64,000 bases of DNA from JAYOEY01 sp038116945. Lineage in GTDB: Bacteria > Pseudomonadota > Alphaproteobacteria > MPNO01 > UBA2964. The stretch's first letter is position 1; the number at the start of each line of letters is the position of its first letter. The stretch lies in contig JAYOEY010000008.1 of the NCBI GenBank assembly GCA_038116945.1, forward strand, positions 62,001-126,000, read 5' to 3'. Shown here piece by piece: positions 7,342 through 15,339 of this stretch. A model generated the notes under the pieces. It was given only the letters and a program-made list of their open reading frames with translations, was not told the origin of the DNA and ran no database searches. The translations under genes and the position numbers were made by a program.

Positions 7342-8706
7342 TTAAGGCTGCGCCGGTCCCTCGCCGATCTTGTGGATATCCGGATGCCGGACCATCAGCC
7401 AGGCCAGCCAGAACATCATCAGGCTGCCGATGAAGCCGATCACATAGAACCCGTATTCGAGCCCGATCAGCCCGGCGAGCCAGCCCAGCATCAGCGGTCC
7501 GATCATGGAGGTCACGCGGTTCATTGTGCCGCGCAGCCCGATGGCTTTGCCCTTGTCGTTCGGTCCGACGGTCCTCAGCATCAGGGTAATCACAAGCGGC
7601 TGATGGACGCCGTTGGCTGCGGAACGAACGCAGGCGATGACGCAGAACGCGATATAGGCGGCGATCAGCGGCGACAGCTCGACCAGCCACCCGAGCGATC
7701 CGGTGACAGCTTCTACGACCGGTTTGCTGCCGATCAGCGGCGTGACGGAAATTGCGATCAGAGCGGTCAGCACCGACAGCCACAGCAGCCAGAACGGCTT
7801 GAAATGCCGGCGCAGCGGCACTGCCCACAGCGAACCTGCGGCGGCGGCGGCGGACGAAATAGAGATCAGGACGCCGATCAGGGTCGCCGGAATGCCGATG
7901 ATATCGCGCAGCCAGACGATGAAGAAAGTGCTCTGTATGTTGTTGCCGACATGAACCATCATGCCGATCATCACGGTGATGGCGACGGCCGGCGCGGCGA
8001 GCAGCTTGAACGAGGCGATGTAGTCGGCCGGGTGCGGCACGAAATCGCGGAGCTTGAATCCCGGGCTCGGTTTCGGCGTTTCGTCGCGTCTCGGCCGGGC
8101 GCTTCCGTCGGTCTGGGTCTGCGGCAGCATCAGGACCGAGGCGAGGAACAGCAGGCCGCATCCGCCAACCAGGCTGAACGCCGCCCAGGGACCTGCGAAA
8201 TCCCACGCCGCGCCGACCAGCGGCGGCCCGCCGATATGGCCGACCCGGATCACCGCGCCAAGCCTGGCGGCGTAGGACGTGCGCCCCTTCAGCACCTGGC
8301 CGATCAGCGTCTGCGCGCCCATCCAGCCAATGGAGTCGCACAGGCCGGACAGAAGCTGGATGACGATCAGCGCGCCGATAAAGGGCAGCGCCGGATACAT
8401 GAAGGGCGTGGCGAGGGACAGCAGGCCGAAGAACAGCAGCACCTTCCGCGTGCCGATCCGGTCCATCATCGTCCCGGCATGGATCGACAGGAACAGCGAC
8501 AGCAGGGGGCGGCAGCCCAGCACGAATCCCAGCAGCACGCCCTGCGGGATCGCCATGTTTTCGATCGCCCAGATCGGGATGATCACCATCAGCATGAAAT
8601 GCGCCGATGTGCTGAACGTGCCCACGCCATAGACCGCAAGCTCGGTCCTGAGCGGTATTTTCGCGTCGGCGGGCGGGGCGGCCGCGGTTTCCGGGGTTTC
8701 TGTCAT
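7342..8706 (-). CDS. MFS transporter
   Basis: 454 residues from ATG 8706, with 12 predicted membrane segments in two halves separated by a charged loop (SARPRRDETPKPSPG near the middle). The loop between segments 2 and 3 has the MFS motif-A-like string GTMMDRIGTRKVL, and the start of the second half carries a similar RR-HFKP loop. It belongs to the major facilitator superfamily of secondary carriers in the inner membrane and moves a small molecule, probably a catabolic substrate or product given its pairing with the SDR gene 18 bases downstream. An upstream in-frame ATG at 8766 is less likely because it would add a non-helical segment overlapping the promoter region shared with the divergent Rieske gene. 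Confidence 0.88.
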   Translation of the reverse strand: MTETPETAAAPPADAKIPLRTELAVYGVGTFSTSAHFMLMVIIPIWAIENMAIPQGVLLGFVLGCRPLLSLFLSIHAGTMMDRIGTRKVLLFFGLLSLATPFMYPALPFIGALIVIQLLSGLCDSIGWMGAQTLIGQVLKGRTSYAARLGAVIRVGHIGGPPLVGAAWDFAGPWAAFSLVGGCGLLFLASVLMLPQTQTDGSARPRRDETPKPSPGFKLRDFVPHPADYIASFKLLAAPAVAITVMIGMMVHVGNNIQSTFFIVWLRDIIGIPATLIGVLISISSAAAAAGSLWAVPLRRHFKPFWLLWLSVLTALIAISVTPLIGSKPVVEAVTGSLGWLVELSPLIAAYIAFCVIACVRSAANGVHQPLVITLMLRTVGPNDKGKAIGLRGTMNRVTSMIGPLMLGWLAGLIGLEYGFYVIGFIGSLMMFWLAWLMVRHPDIHKIGEGPAQP

Positions 8707-8840
8707 GGTGCGTCCCGGAGAATAGCCCAAACCGGCAGCCCGCAATACCGTGCAGGCGATGCCCATACCACGGTGGCGTCATGGCGGATAATGGCCGAAA
8801 ATAGGCCCGGCAACGCACGCAGCTGACGCGGAGGCAGTTC

Positions 8841-10133
8841 ATGGACGGCATCGCATACGATATCGAGTCGCTGGTCGGGCACAACCGGGTCCACCGGTCG
8901 GTCTACGACGATCCGGGCATTTTCGAGCTGGAAATGGAGCGCATCTTCCACCGCGCCTGGATTTATGTCGGGCATGCCAGCGAGACGCCGGAGCCGGGCG
9001 ATTACGTGACCCGGACCATCGGCCGCAAGCCGGTGGTGATGAGCCGCCACGACGACGGCGAAATTTACGTCATCCATAACAGCTGCGGCCACCGCGGGGC
9101 GATTGTCTGCCCGCTGGCGAAGGGCCATGTCGAGCATTTCCGCTGCGCCTATCACGGCTGGACCTTCAGGACGAACGGCGAGGTCGACGGCATCGCCATG
9201 CCGCGCGGCTACGGTGAAAAGATCGACCTGACCGATCCCGCCCTCGGGATGCGCCGCCTGCCGCGAGTGGAGACCTGTCGCGGCTTCGTGTTTGCGAGCC
9301 TTGCCGGGGATGGGCCGTCGCTCGCCGACTGGCTGGGAACCGCGCGTTCCAGCATCGACGACGTGACCGACCGCGCGCCGGCCGGCACCATCTCGCTCGG
9401 CGCGGGGGTGCATCGCTATATTTTCCGCGGCAACTGGAAGCTCCAGCTCGAAAACACCGTCGACATGTACCATGTGCCGTTCAGCCACGAATCGACGCTG
9501 CGCCGCGACGGGCGGCAGTTCGCACGTCGCCTTGGCGACGAATCCGGTTCGACCATCGGCGATTCAGGCGCCGCCGCGGCCCGCTGGGAACAGCGCGAGG
9601 CGTGGGCGTCGGCGCAGTACGGCCACAGCTTCACTGGCCACCAGCCGGTTGCCGACGGCAAGCGCGCGGATCCGGTCTATGACGAATATGTCTCGCTGCT
9701 GGCGTCGAAGCACACGCCGGAACGGCTCGCCGAAGTGCTGCAGCCGAGACGCCACAACACGGCCTATTTTCCCAACATGTCGCTGCAGGCGCTCAACCAG
9801 CATATCCGGGTCATCATCCCGCTCTCCGTCGACCGGACCGAAATCAACGTCTATCCGGTGCTGCTCGACGGCGCGCCGGACGAAATGAACCGGGATATCG
9901 TGAAAGGGCTGAACGTGACCCACAGCGCTGCGTCGCTGATCCAGACCGACGATCTGGAAAATTTCCGCCGCTGCCAGGACGGCGTCGCGGCAGAAAATTC
10001 CGAATGGGTCTGGTTCGCGCGCGGCGAGGACACCGACGTCACAGACAATCACGGCGACTATCTCAATCGCGGCACGGTCGAGACCCCCCAGCGCGCGCAA
10101 TACGCCGCCTGGAAACGCCTGATGGCGGGGTAG
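8841..10133 (+). CDS. Rieske-type ring-hydroxylating dioxygenase, alpha subunit
   Basis: 430 residues with both domains of an aromatic-ring-hydroxylating oxygenase large subunit. The Rieske 2Fe-2S site is Cys82-x-His84 and Cys102-x2-His105 (SCGHRGAIVC and CAYHGW). The mononuclear iron site is in ENTVDMYHVPFSH: Asp208 as electron bridge, His211 and His216 as ligands, with Asp370 or Asp371 (QTDDLENF) as the likely third ligand. The reaction would be NAD(P)H- and O2-dependent hydroxylation of an aromatic acid or demethylation. No beta subunit, ferredoxin or reductase gene is nearby, so it must borrow electron donors or belong to the alpha-only type. It is divergent from the MFS gene with a 134-base spacer. 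Confidence 0.92.
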   Translation: MDGIAYDIESLVGHNRVHRSVYDDPGIFELEMERIFHRAWIYVGHASETPEPGDYVTRTIGRKPVVMSRHDDGEIYVIHNSCGHRGAIVCPLAKGHVEHFRCAYHGWTFRTNGEVDGIAMPRGYGEKIDLTDPALGMRRLPRVETCRGFVFASLAGDGPSLADWLGTARSSIDDVTDRAPAGTISLGAGVHRYIFRGNWKLQLENTVDMYHVPFSHESTLRRDGRQFARRLGDESGSTIGDSGAAAARWEQREAWASAQYGHSFTGHQPVADGKRADPVYDEYVSLLASKHTPERLAEVLQPRRHNTAYFPNMSLQALNQHIRVIIPLSVDRTEINVYPVLLDGAPDEMNRDIVKGLNVTHSAASLIQTDDLENFRRCQDGVAAENSEWVWFARGEDTDVTDNHGDYLNRGTVETPQRAQYAAWKRLMAG

Positions 10134-10154
10134 GGGAGCTTAACGCGGGAAAAG

Positions 10155-10177
10155 ATCGCCGGGTCAGGCCCGGCGAT
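10155..10177. repeat. REP-like palindrome
   Basis: Inverted repeat ATCGCCGGG (10155-10163) / CCCGGCGAT (10169-10177) with loop TCAGG, in the gap between the convergent Rieske and aldehyde oxidoreductase genes. Same general design as the copy at 19208. A second palindrome follows 24 bases further on. Confidence 0.7.
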
Positions 10178-10200
10178 GATGCTTTCAATCAAATCTCGTC

Positions 10201-10223
10201 ATGCCCGGGCTTGTTCCGGGCAT
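10201..10223. repeat. REP-like palindrome
   Basis: Inverted repeat ATGCCCGG (10201-10208) / CCGGGCAT (10216-10223) with loop GCTTGTT, preceded by CGTC. It closely follows the form of the palindrome at 4590 and sits 15 bases from the end of the aldehyde oxidoreductase gene. Confidence 0.7.
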
Positions 10224-10237
10224 CTTTGCGGGCCGGG

Positions 10238-11962
10238 CTAAAGCGCCGCCCCCTGTGCGATCAGTTCGCGCATTGCCTTGTTGACCGAGGCGGCGCGGTG
10301 ACGGGCTTTCTTGTTCGAGGGCGGCAGTTCCTCGTCGTAGAAGAAGTCCGGCAGCTCGTCGTCTTCCTCGGTAAAGCCGGCCTGGCGGTTGAACTCCCAC
10401 TCGTCGTTCAGCGTTTCCATGCCGAGCCGGCGGTAGAAACCTTCGTCAAGATTCGTGCCGTGCGCCTTGTTGAGCGCATCGACCACGAAGCCGGTATTGG
10501 GGTTGGTGACGGATCGGCCGAACACGCAGATGCCGAGCGAGTCGGCCGCTGCGCACAGCACCTGAATATCGAGGCTGACCTCGGCGAGCTTCTCGGTCGG
10601 GACGCCGTCGCACTTGTGACCCGGGATGTTGCCGGTGGTGTGGTCGGCGCCCTGGGCGGTGACCATCATCGAAATACCGGTCACCTCGATCACGCGCGGA
10701 TCGTAGGCGCTGATGCCCTGCTTCTTGATGACGGGGACCCGTTTGACGCCGTAATGCTCGCCGACGCGGGCGGTGCCCTGCGCCAGGATTTTGCCCCGTT
10801 CGGTGCCCTTGCGCATGTCTTCGAGCGCCTGCGCCATGAATTCGTGGTCGCCGAATTCGCCCTGGCCGGCTTCCATCAGGACGCCGAGCGTCGCGCCGAG
10901 TTCGATCGAGTCAATGCCGAGCTCGTTGGCGATGTTGTTGAGATAGGCGACGTGGTCCGGGTCTTCGAGCCCGCAATTGGTGCCGACCAGGCCCAGCGTT
11001 TCGTATTCGAGCGGCGACACCATCTCCTTGCCGTCCTTGTCGGCATAGATGTTGCTGCAGCGGATCTGGCAGCCCGGCATGCAGGCGTGGGTGGTTTCGC
11101 CGCCGCGCTCCAGATTCTGCTGGCGGATATGGTCGCCGCCGAGGCGGAAGGTGGTTTCCTTCGGATTGACCAGCTGACCTGCCGAGAAGTTCCGCGTCGG
11201 CATGCCGCCCACCGTATTGGTGAAGTCGCCCACCATCGCCGTGCCGAGATCGCGGAACGCCTTGATGGCGCCGTCGGCATCGAGCATCTTGCCGTAATCC
11301 TTGACCGAGCCCATCAGGCTCTTGCGGTCGTGGAAGCTCGGCATCTTGTCCTTGTCGACGACGATGGCCTTGACCTTCTTCGATCCCATCACCGCGCCGA
11401 CGCCGCCGCGCGCCGCGATCCGGGTCGGACGGCCCTCGGGATCGGTAAAGGAAATGCCGGCGACGAGGCCGAGATATTCGCCTACCGGGCCGCAGATGCC
11501 GAGGCTGATCTTGTCGCCGTATTTTTCGAACAGGGCAGACGCCGTTTCCGTCACGCTCTGGCCGAGATAGGGCGAGGCGTCCTCGAACGTGATGTCGCCG
11601 TCCTTCGGGATACGGATCACGATCCATTCATCCGAAGCGCCGTAGAGATTGAAGCCTGCGATTTCGAGCTGTCCCAGCGCGAAAGCGAAGGTGCCGCCCG
11701 AATTGGCTTCCTTGACGCCGCCGGTCAGCGGGCTCTTGCAGCCGACGCTCAGACGGTTGGCATTGGAAAAATTCGATCCCGCAAACGGACCGGCGGAGAA
11801 AATCAGCGGGTTGTCGGGACCCAGAGGGTCGACCGTGGCTGCGCCCTTTTCCAGCAGCGTCTTCGCGATCAGGTGCCGGCCGGCGCGGATCACGGCCTCG
11901 CCCTCGAGTTCCTCGGTTTTGATGGAACGGTCGTTCAGGTCGATATGAAGATATTTGCGCAT
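10238..11962 (-). CDS. Aldehyde:ferredoxin oxidoreductase (tungsten/molybdenum AOR family)
   Basis: 574 residues. The 4Fe-4S ligands are Cys294, Cys298, Cys302 (CMPGCQIRC) and Cys479 (DSLGICVFG), and the N-terminal half carries the bis-pterin-binding signatures of the AOR family (RLSVGCKSPLTGG, AARGGVGAVMGSKKVKA). The enzyme would oxidise an aldehyde to a carboxylic acid with ferredoxin or a partner protein as acceptor in the cytoplasm. The start at 11962 is where family similarity begins (MRKYLHIDLN). The family is best known from anaerobes; in this otherwise O2-using gene set it stands out. No AorA-like ferredoxin or AorC-type subunit is adjacent. It is divergent from a quinone oxidoreductase/acyl-CoA synthetase operon with a 194-base shared control region. 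Confidence 0.93.
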   Translation of the reverse strand: MRKYLHIDLNDRSIKTEELEGEAVIRAGRHLIAKTLLEKGAATVDPLGPDNPLIFSAGPFAGSNFSNANRLSVGCKSPLTGGVKEANSGGTFAFALGQLEIAGFNLYGASDEWIVIRIPKDGDITFEDASPYLGQSVTETASALFEKYGDKISLGICGPVGEYLGLVAGISFTDPEGRPTRIAARGGVGAVMGSKKVKAIVVDKDKMPSFHDRKSLMGSVKDYGKMLDADGAIKAFRDLGTAMVGDFTNTVGGMPTRNFSAGQLVNPKETTFRLGGDHIRQQNLERGGETTHACMPGCQIRCSNIYADKDGKEMVSPLEYETLGLVGTNCGLEDPDHVAYLNNIANELGIDSIELGATLGVLMEAGQGEFGDHEFMAQALEDMRKGTERGKILAQGTARVGEHYGVKRVPVIKKQGISAYDPRVIEVTGISMMVTAQGADHTTGNIPGHKCDGVPTEKLAEVSLDIQVLCAAADSLGICVFGRSVTNPNTGFVVDALNKAHGTNLDEGFYRRLGMETLNDEWEFNRQAGFTEEDDELPDFFYDEELPPSNKKARHRAASVNKAMRELIAQGAAL

Positions 11963-12156
11963 GACGGCTCTTTCCCACTCCACTGGCGTCTTCGAGAGAT
12001 TTTCCTGTGAGCGGCAGTATAAGCCCATGCGGCCGGTTCGTCATCGCCCGATCCCGACCGCGGTCAGAATCGGGCGCGGGTCTTGATAGGTCTTTGATCC
12101 CGGCGAACGCCGGTGATAGGGTCCGCGCGCATACGATTTTGACCGAGGAAGCACCC

Positions 12157-13149
12157 ATGCGCGCTGTTGTTATTCACGAATTCGGGCCCATCGAAAACCT
12201 GAAGCTGGAGGAGGTCGCCGCGCCCTCGCCCGGCAAGGGCGAAGTGCTGATCGACGTTCACGCCATCGGCATCAATTTCCCGGACACGCTGATGATGCAG
12301 GGGCTGTACCAGACCAAGCCCGAACGGCCGTTTTCGCCGGGCCGCGACGTGGCCGGTGTGGTCGCTGCGGTGGGCGAAGGGGTAACGTCGGTCAAACCCG
12401 GCGATCGGGTGATGGCGCTGGTCACCTTCGGCGCCTATGCGGAGCAGTGCATCGCGCCGCAAGCGCGCTGTTTCAAGTTGCCGGACGCGATCGATTTCGT
12501 AACGGCCGCCGGGATGCTGACGGTCTATCTGACGGCCTGGGTCGCTCTGATGATCCGCGGCGCGTATCAGCCGGGCGAAAAGGTGCTGGTGCTGGGGGCC
12601 TCCGGCGGCGTCGGGCTCGCCGCGGTGCAGATCGCCAAGGCGCACGGGGCGACCGTGGTCGGCGCAAGCACGTCGCAGGAACGCGGAAAGATCGTGCTGG
12701 AAAACGGCGCGGATGCGGTGATCGACCTTTCGGTCGACGATATCGGCGAAGGGCTGCGCTCGCAGGTATTCGAGGCGGTCGGCAAGGAAGGCGTCGATAT
12801 CGTGCTCGATCCGCTTGGCGGCGAGATTTTTACCGCCGCGCTGCGGGCGATGGCATTCGCCGGACGCATCGTCTGTATCGGGTTCGTGGCCGGCATTCCG
12901 ACCGCGCGGCCGAACTATTTCAACGTCAAGAACCTGACGCTGGCAGGCATGGCGCTCGATCTGCATTTCCGCTTCAAGCCCGAAGTGATCGAGCGCGCCG
13001 CGGCCGACATACTGAAACTGTTCGCCGATGGAAAAATCAGGCCCCGGATCGAGGCGACCTATCCGCTGGAAGATTTCCAGTCCGCGCTGGCGCAGTTCAA
13101 GGAAACCAAGAGCCCCGGCAAGCTGGTGCTGACGACGGGGCGGAGCTGA
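12157..13149 (+). CDS. Zinc-independent quinone oxidoreductase (MDR superfamily)
   Basis: 330 residues from ATG 12157, preceded by GAGGAAG. N-terminal GroES-like domain (INFPDTL near residue 45, GRDVAGVV) and a Rossmann domain with GASGGVG near residue 150. The zinc-binding cysteine cluster of alcohol dehydrogenases is absent, so it fits the NADPH:quinone/enoyl reductase branch. It would reduce a quinone or an activated double bond using NADPH. It is the first gene of a tight rightward unit: the two acyl-CoA synthetase genes follow after 6 and 8 bases, which suggests it acts in the same degradation route, perhaps on an enoyl acid or enone intermediate. Confidence 0.9.
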   Translation: MRAVVIHEFGPIENLKLEEVAAPSPGKGEVLIDVHAIGINFPDTLMMQGLYQTKPERPFSPGRDVAGVVAAVGEGVTSVKPGDRVMALVTFGAYAEQCIAPQARCFKLPDAIDFVTAAGMLTVYLTAWVALMIRGAYQPGEKVLVLGASGGVGLAAVQIAKAHGATVVGASTSQERGKIVLENGADAVIDLSVDDIGEGLRSQVFEAVGKEGVDIVLDPLGGEIFTAALRAMAFAGRIVCIGFVAGIPTARPNYFNVKNLTLAGMALDLHFRFKPEVIERAAADILKLFADGKIRPRIEATYPLEDFQSALAQFKETKSPGKLVLTTGRS

Positions 13150-13155
13150 CCCGCG

Positions 13156-13854
13156 ATGGCGACGCGCGCCGAGACGATCCTGAGCGCCGCCCGCAAGCGC
13201 GGCCAGAAAACGCTGTCGGAGTATGACAGCAAGCGCATTCTCGCGTCCTACGGGATCCCGGTAAGCCGGGAGGCGCTGGTGAAGACGCAGGCGGAGGCGC
13301 GCGCCGCTGCGAAGAAGATCGGCTATCCGGTGGTGCTAAAGGCGTGCTCGGCGGATGAGGCGCACAAGACCGAGAAGGGGCTCATCGCGGTCAATCTGGC
13401 ATCGCAGACGGCGCTGAACGAGGCGTTCGCAACGATTTCGAAACGGGCGGGCAGTGATTACGACGGGGCGTACCTGGTGCAGGAAATGGTATCCGGCGCG
13501 CGCGAAATCATGATCGGCATGCATCGCGATCCAAGCTTCGGCCCCTCGGTTGCGTTTGGGCTCGGCGGCATATTCACCGAGATTCTTCAGGACGTGGTGT
13601 TCCGCATCGCTCCGCTGCGCAAGCGCGATGCGAATGACATGATGCGGTCGATCCGGGCGCACAAGATACTCGGCGCGGTGCGCGGCATGCCGAAGGTCGA
13701 TCAGGACCTGCTGGCAACCGCCCTGATGGCGGTCGGACAGATTGCCCTGGACCATCCCGGCATCGCGGAAATCGACATCAATCCGCTGATTGTCAGCGGC
13801 AACCGGCCGATCGCGGTCGATGCGCTGATCGTGCTCGGCGATGCGTCGTATTAG
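13156..13854 (+). CDS. NDP-forming acyl-CoA synthetase, beta (ATP-grasp) subunit
   Basis: 232 residues, the size of a free-standing beta subunit of ADP-forming acetyl/acyl-CoA synthetase. The N-terminus LSEYDSKRILASYGIPVS is the typical ATP-grasp lead-in; IGYPVVLKA marks the lysine-containing ATP-binding strand, VQEMVSGAREIMIGMHRDP the central sheet and EIDINPLIV the C-terminal metal/ATP loop. Together with the alpha subunit encoded 8 bases downstream it should interconvert acyl-CoA plus ADP and Pi with acid, CoA and ATP. In many bacteria the two subunits are fused into one chain of about 700 residues; here they are separate and in the order beta-alpha. Confidence 0.92.
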   Translation: MATRAETILSAARKRGQKTLSEYDSKRILASYGIPVSREALVKTQAEARAAAKKIGYPVVLKACSADEAHKTEKGLIAVNLASQTALNEAFATISKRAGSDYDGAYLVQEMVSGAREIMIGMHRDPSFGPSVAFGLGGIFTEILQDVVFRIAPLRKRDANDMMRSIRAHKILGAVRGMPKVDQDLLATALMAVGQIALDHPGIAEIDINPLIVSGNRPIAVDALIVLGDASY

Positions 13855-13862
13855 CTGTCCAC

Positions 13863-15254
13863 ATGGCTGACGTGCTCGACAAATTCTTTGCGCCGAAAAG
13901 CGTGGCGGTGATCGGCGCCTCGTCGACGCCGGGGAAACCCGGCAATGTCGTGATCCGCAACATGCTGGATGCGGGCTTCAAGGGTAATATCCATCTGGTG
14001 AATCCGCGCGGCGGAGAGATCGAGGGGCTGCCGGTTGCTGCCTCCATCGACGATCTGCCGGGCGGCATCGACCAGGCGGTGGTGACCCTGCCGGCGTCGC
14101 ATACGCCGGAGACCGTGCGGGCGCTGGCGGCGAAGGGCATCAAGGCCATCGTGCTGGCGGCGTCCGGCTTTGCCGAGGTCGACCAGATGGGCGAAGAGCT
14201 TCAGGCCGAGCTGGCCGCCGCGATCAGGGAGACCGGCGTCCGCGTTCTCGGACCCAACACGACCGGCCATGTATCCGTGCCGGGCGCCTACACGTCGAGC
14301 TTCTTTCCTCTGGGGGAGGTACGGCGCGGCAGCGTGTCCTACATCACCCAGACCGGTAATTTCTGCGGGATTTCGCTGCGCCATATTCTGTCCGCCGAAC
14401 ATTACGGCATCGCGCGGTCGTGCGGACTCGGCAACAAGGCCGATCTCGATGAGTGCGACCTGCTGGAATACTTCGGCGAGGACCGCGAAACAAAATCGAT
14501 CTTCCTCTATCTCGAAAACATCAGGAATCCGACCCGGTTCCTGCGAGTCGCGCGCCGCGTGTCGCAGGACAAGCCGGTGTTCCTGCTGAAGGGCGGCGCG
14601 TCGGACGAGGGCGCGCAGGCGGCAATGGCCCATACCGGCTCTCTTGCAGCGGATGGGCGGGTGGTCGACGGAGCCATCGCGCAGTCGGGCGTGACGCGGC
14701 TGCACCGCTATTCGGATCTGTTCCATGTTGCAAAGGCGCTTGATGCGATGCCTCTGCCGCGCGGCAACCGGGTGTCGTTCCTGTCGCCGTCGGGCGCGTT
14801 CACGGTCTGCATGACCGATCATTGCCGCTCGCTCGGGCTCGACGTTCCCGACATTGAAGACAGGACGCGCGACCGGCTGCAGAAACTCGCTCCGCCCTTT
14901 ATCCGCATGCGCAACCCGGTCGATATCTTCGGCTCGGTCGGGATGCACGGTTACGAGAAGGCCTACGGCGACGCGCTGGAGGCGGTTCTGATCGACCGCA
15001 ATATCGACGCGGTGGTGGTCATCATGATGCTGACCACGGAAACCGGCGTGCCAGGTTTCGATTTCATTGTCGATCTGGCGAAGAAATACAAATCAAAGCC
15101 GGTCTATGTGACCTTTATGGGCGAGCATCAGCACAATGTCGCCGCCAAGAACTATCTCGAGCCGCGCGGCGTGCCCTGTTACATGCTGGTCGAACAGGCG
15201 TTCGATGTGCTGGGCAAGCTGGCCGAGTGCAGGGCGAGCATGCGCAAGCGGTAA
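13863..15254 (+). CDS. NDP-forming acyl-CoA synthetase, alpha (CoA-binding) subunit
   Basis: 463 residues with a CoA-binding Rossmann domain (SVAVIGASSTPGKPGN, residues 13-28) and two succinyl-CoA-ligase-like domains. The phosphorylated catalytic histidine is His257 in AMAHTGSLA; the block GPNTTGHVSVPG (130-141) precedes it, as in the family. With the upstream beta subunit it makes a complete ligase. It could activate an acid using ATP, or make ATP from an acyl-CoA during catabolism. The neighbouring aldehyde oxidoreductase produces acids from aldehydes, so the pair resembles the AOR-ACD pairing of hyperthermophilic archaea; that link is inference from position. The next gene (hpaB-like) follows after 85 bases. 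Confidence 0.92.
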   Translation: MADVLDKFFAPKSVAVIGASSTPGKPGNVVIRNMLDAGFKGNIHLVNPRGGEIEGLPVAASIDDLPGGIDQAVVTLPASHTPETVRALAAKGIKAIVLAASGFAEVDQMGEELQAELAAAIRETGVRVLGPNTTGHVSVPGAYTSSFFPLGEVRRGSVSYITQTGNFCGISLRHILSAEHYGIARSCGLGNKADLDECDLLEYFGEDRETKSIFLYLENIRNPTRFLRVARRVSQDKPVFLLKGGASDEGAQAAMAHTGSLAADGRVVDGAIAQSGVTRLHRYSDLFHVAKALDAMPLPRGNRVSFLSPSGAFTVCMTDHCRSLGLDVPDIEDRTRDRLQKLAPPFIRMRNPVDIFGSVGMHGYEKAYGDALEAVLIDRNIDAVVVIMMLTTETGVPGFDFIVDLAKKYKSKPVYVTFMGEHQHNVAAKNYLEPRGVPCYMLVEQAFDVLGKLAECRASMRKR

Positions 15255-15339
15255 TCGCCGCCGCCGATCTCGCCTCCTGTCGATCTGCGTGACAGAATAG
15301 CCCCGGACAAAATCCAGTAACCTGTTTGCGGGGACAAAA

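Noticed and set aside
6736..8826. Open frame of about 700 codons on the plus strand opposite the SDR and MFS genes
   Set aside because: Composition rich in Gln, His, Asp and Arg typical of antisense frames; both minus-strand genes carry clear motifs.
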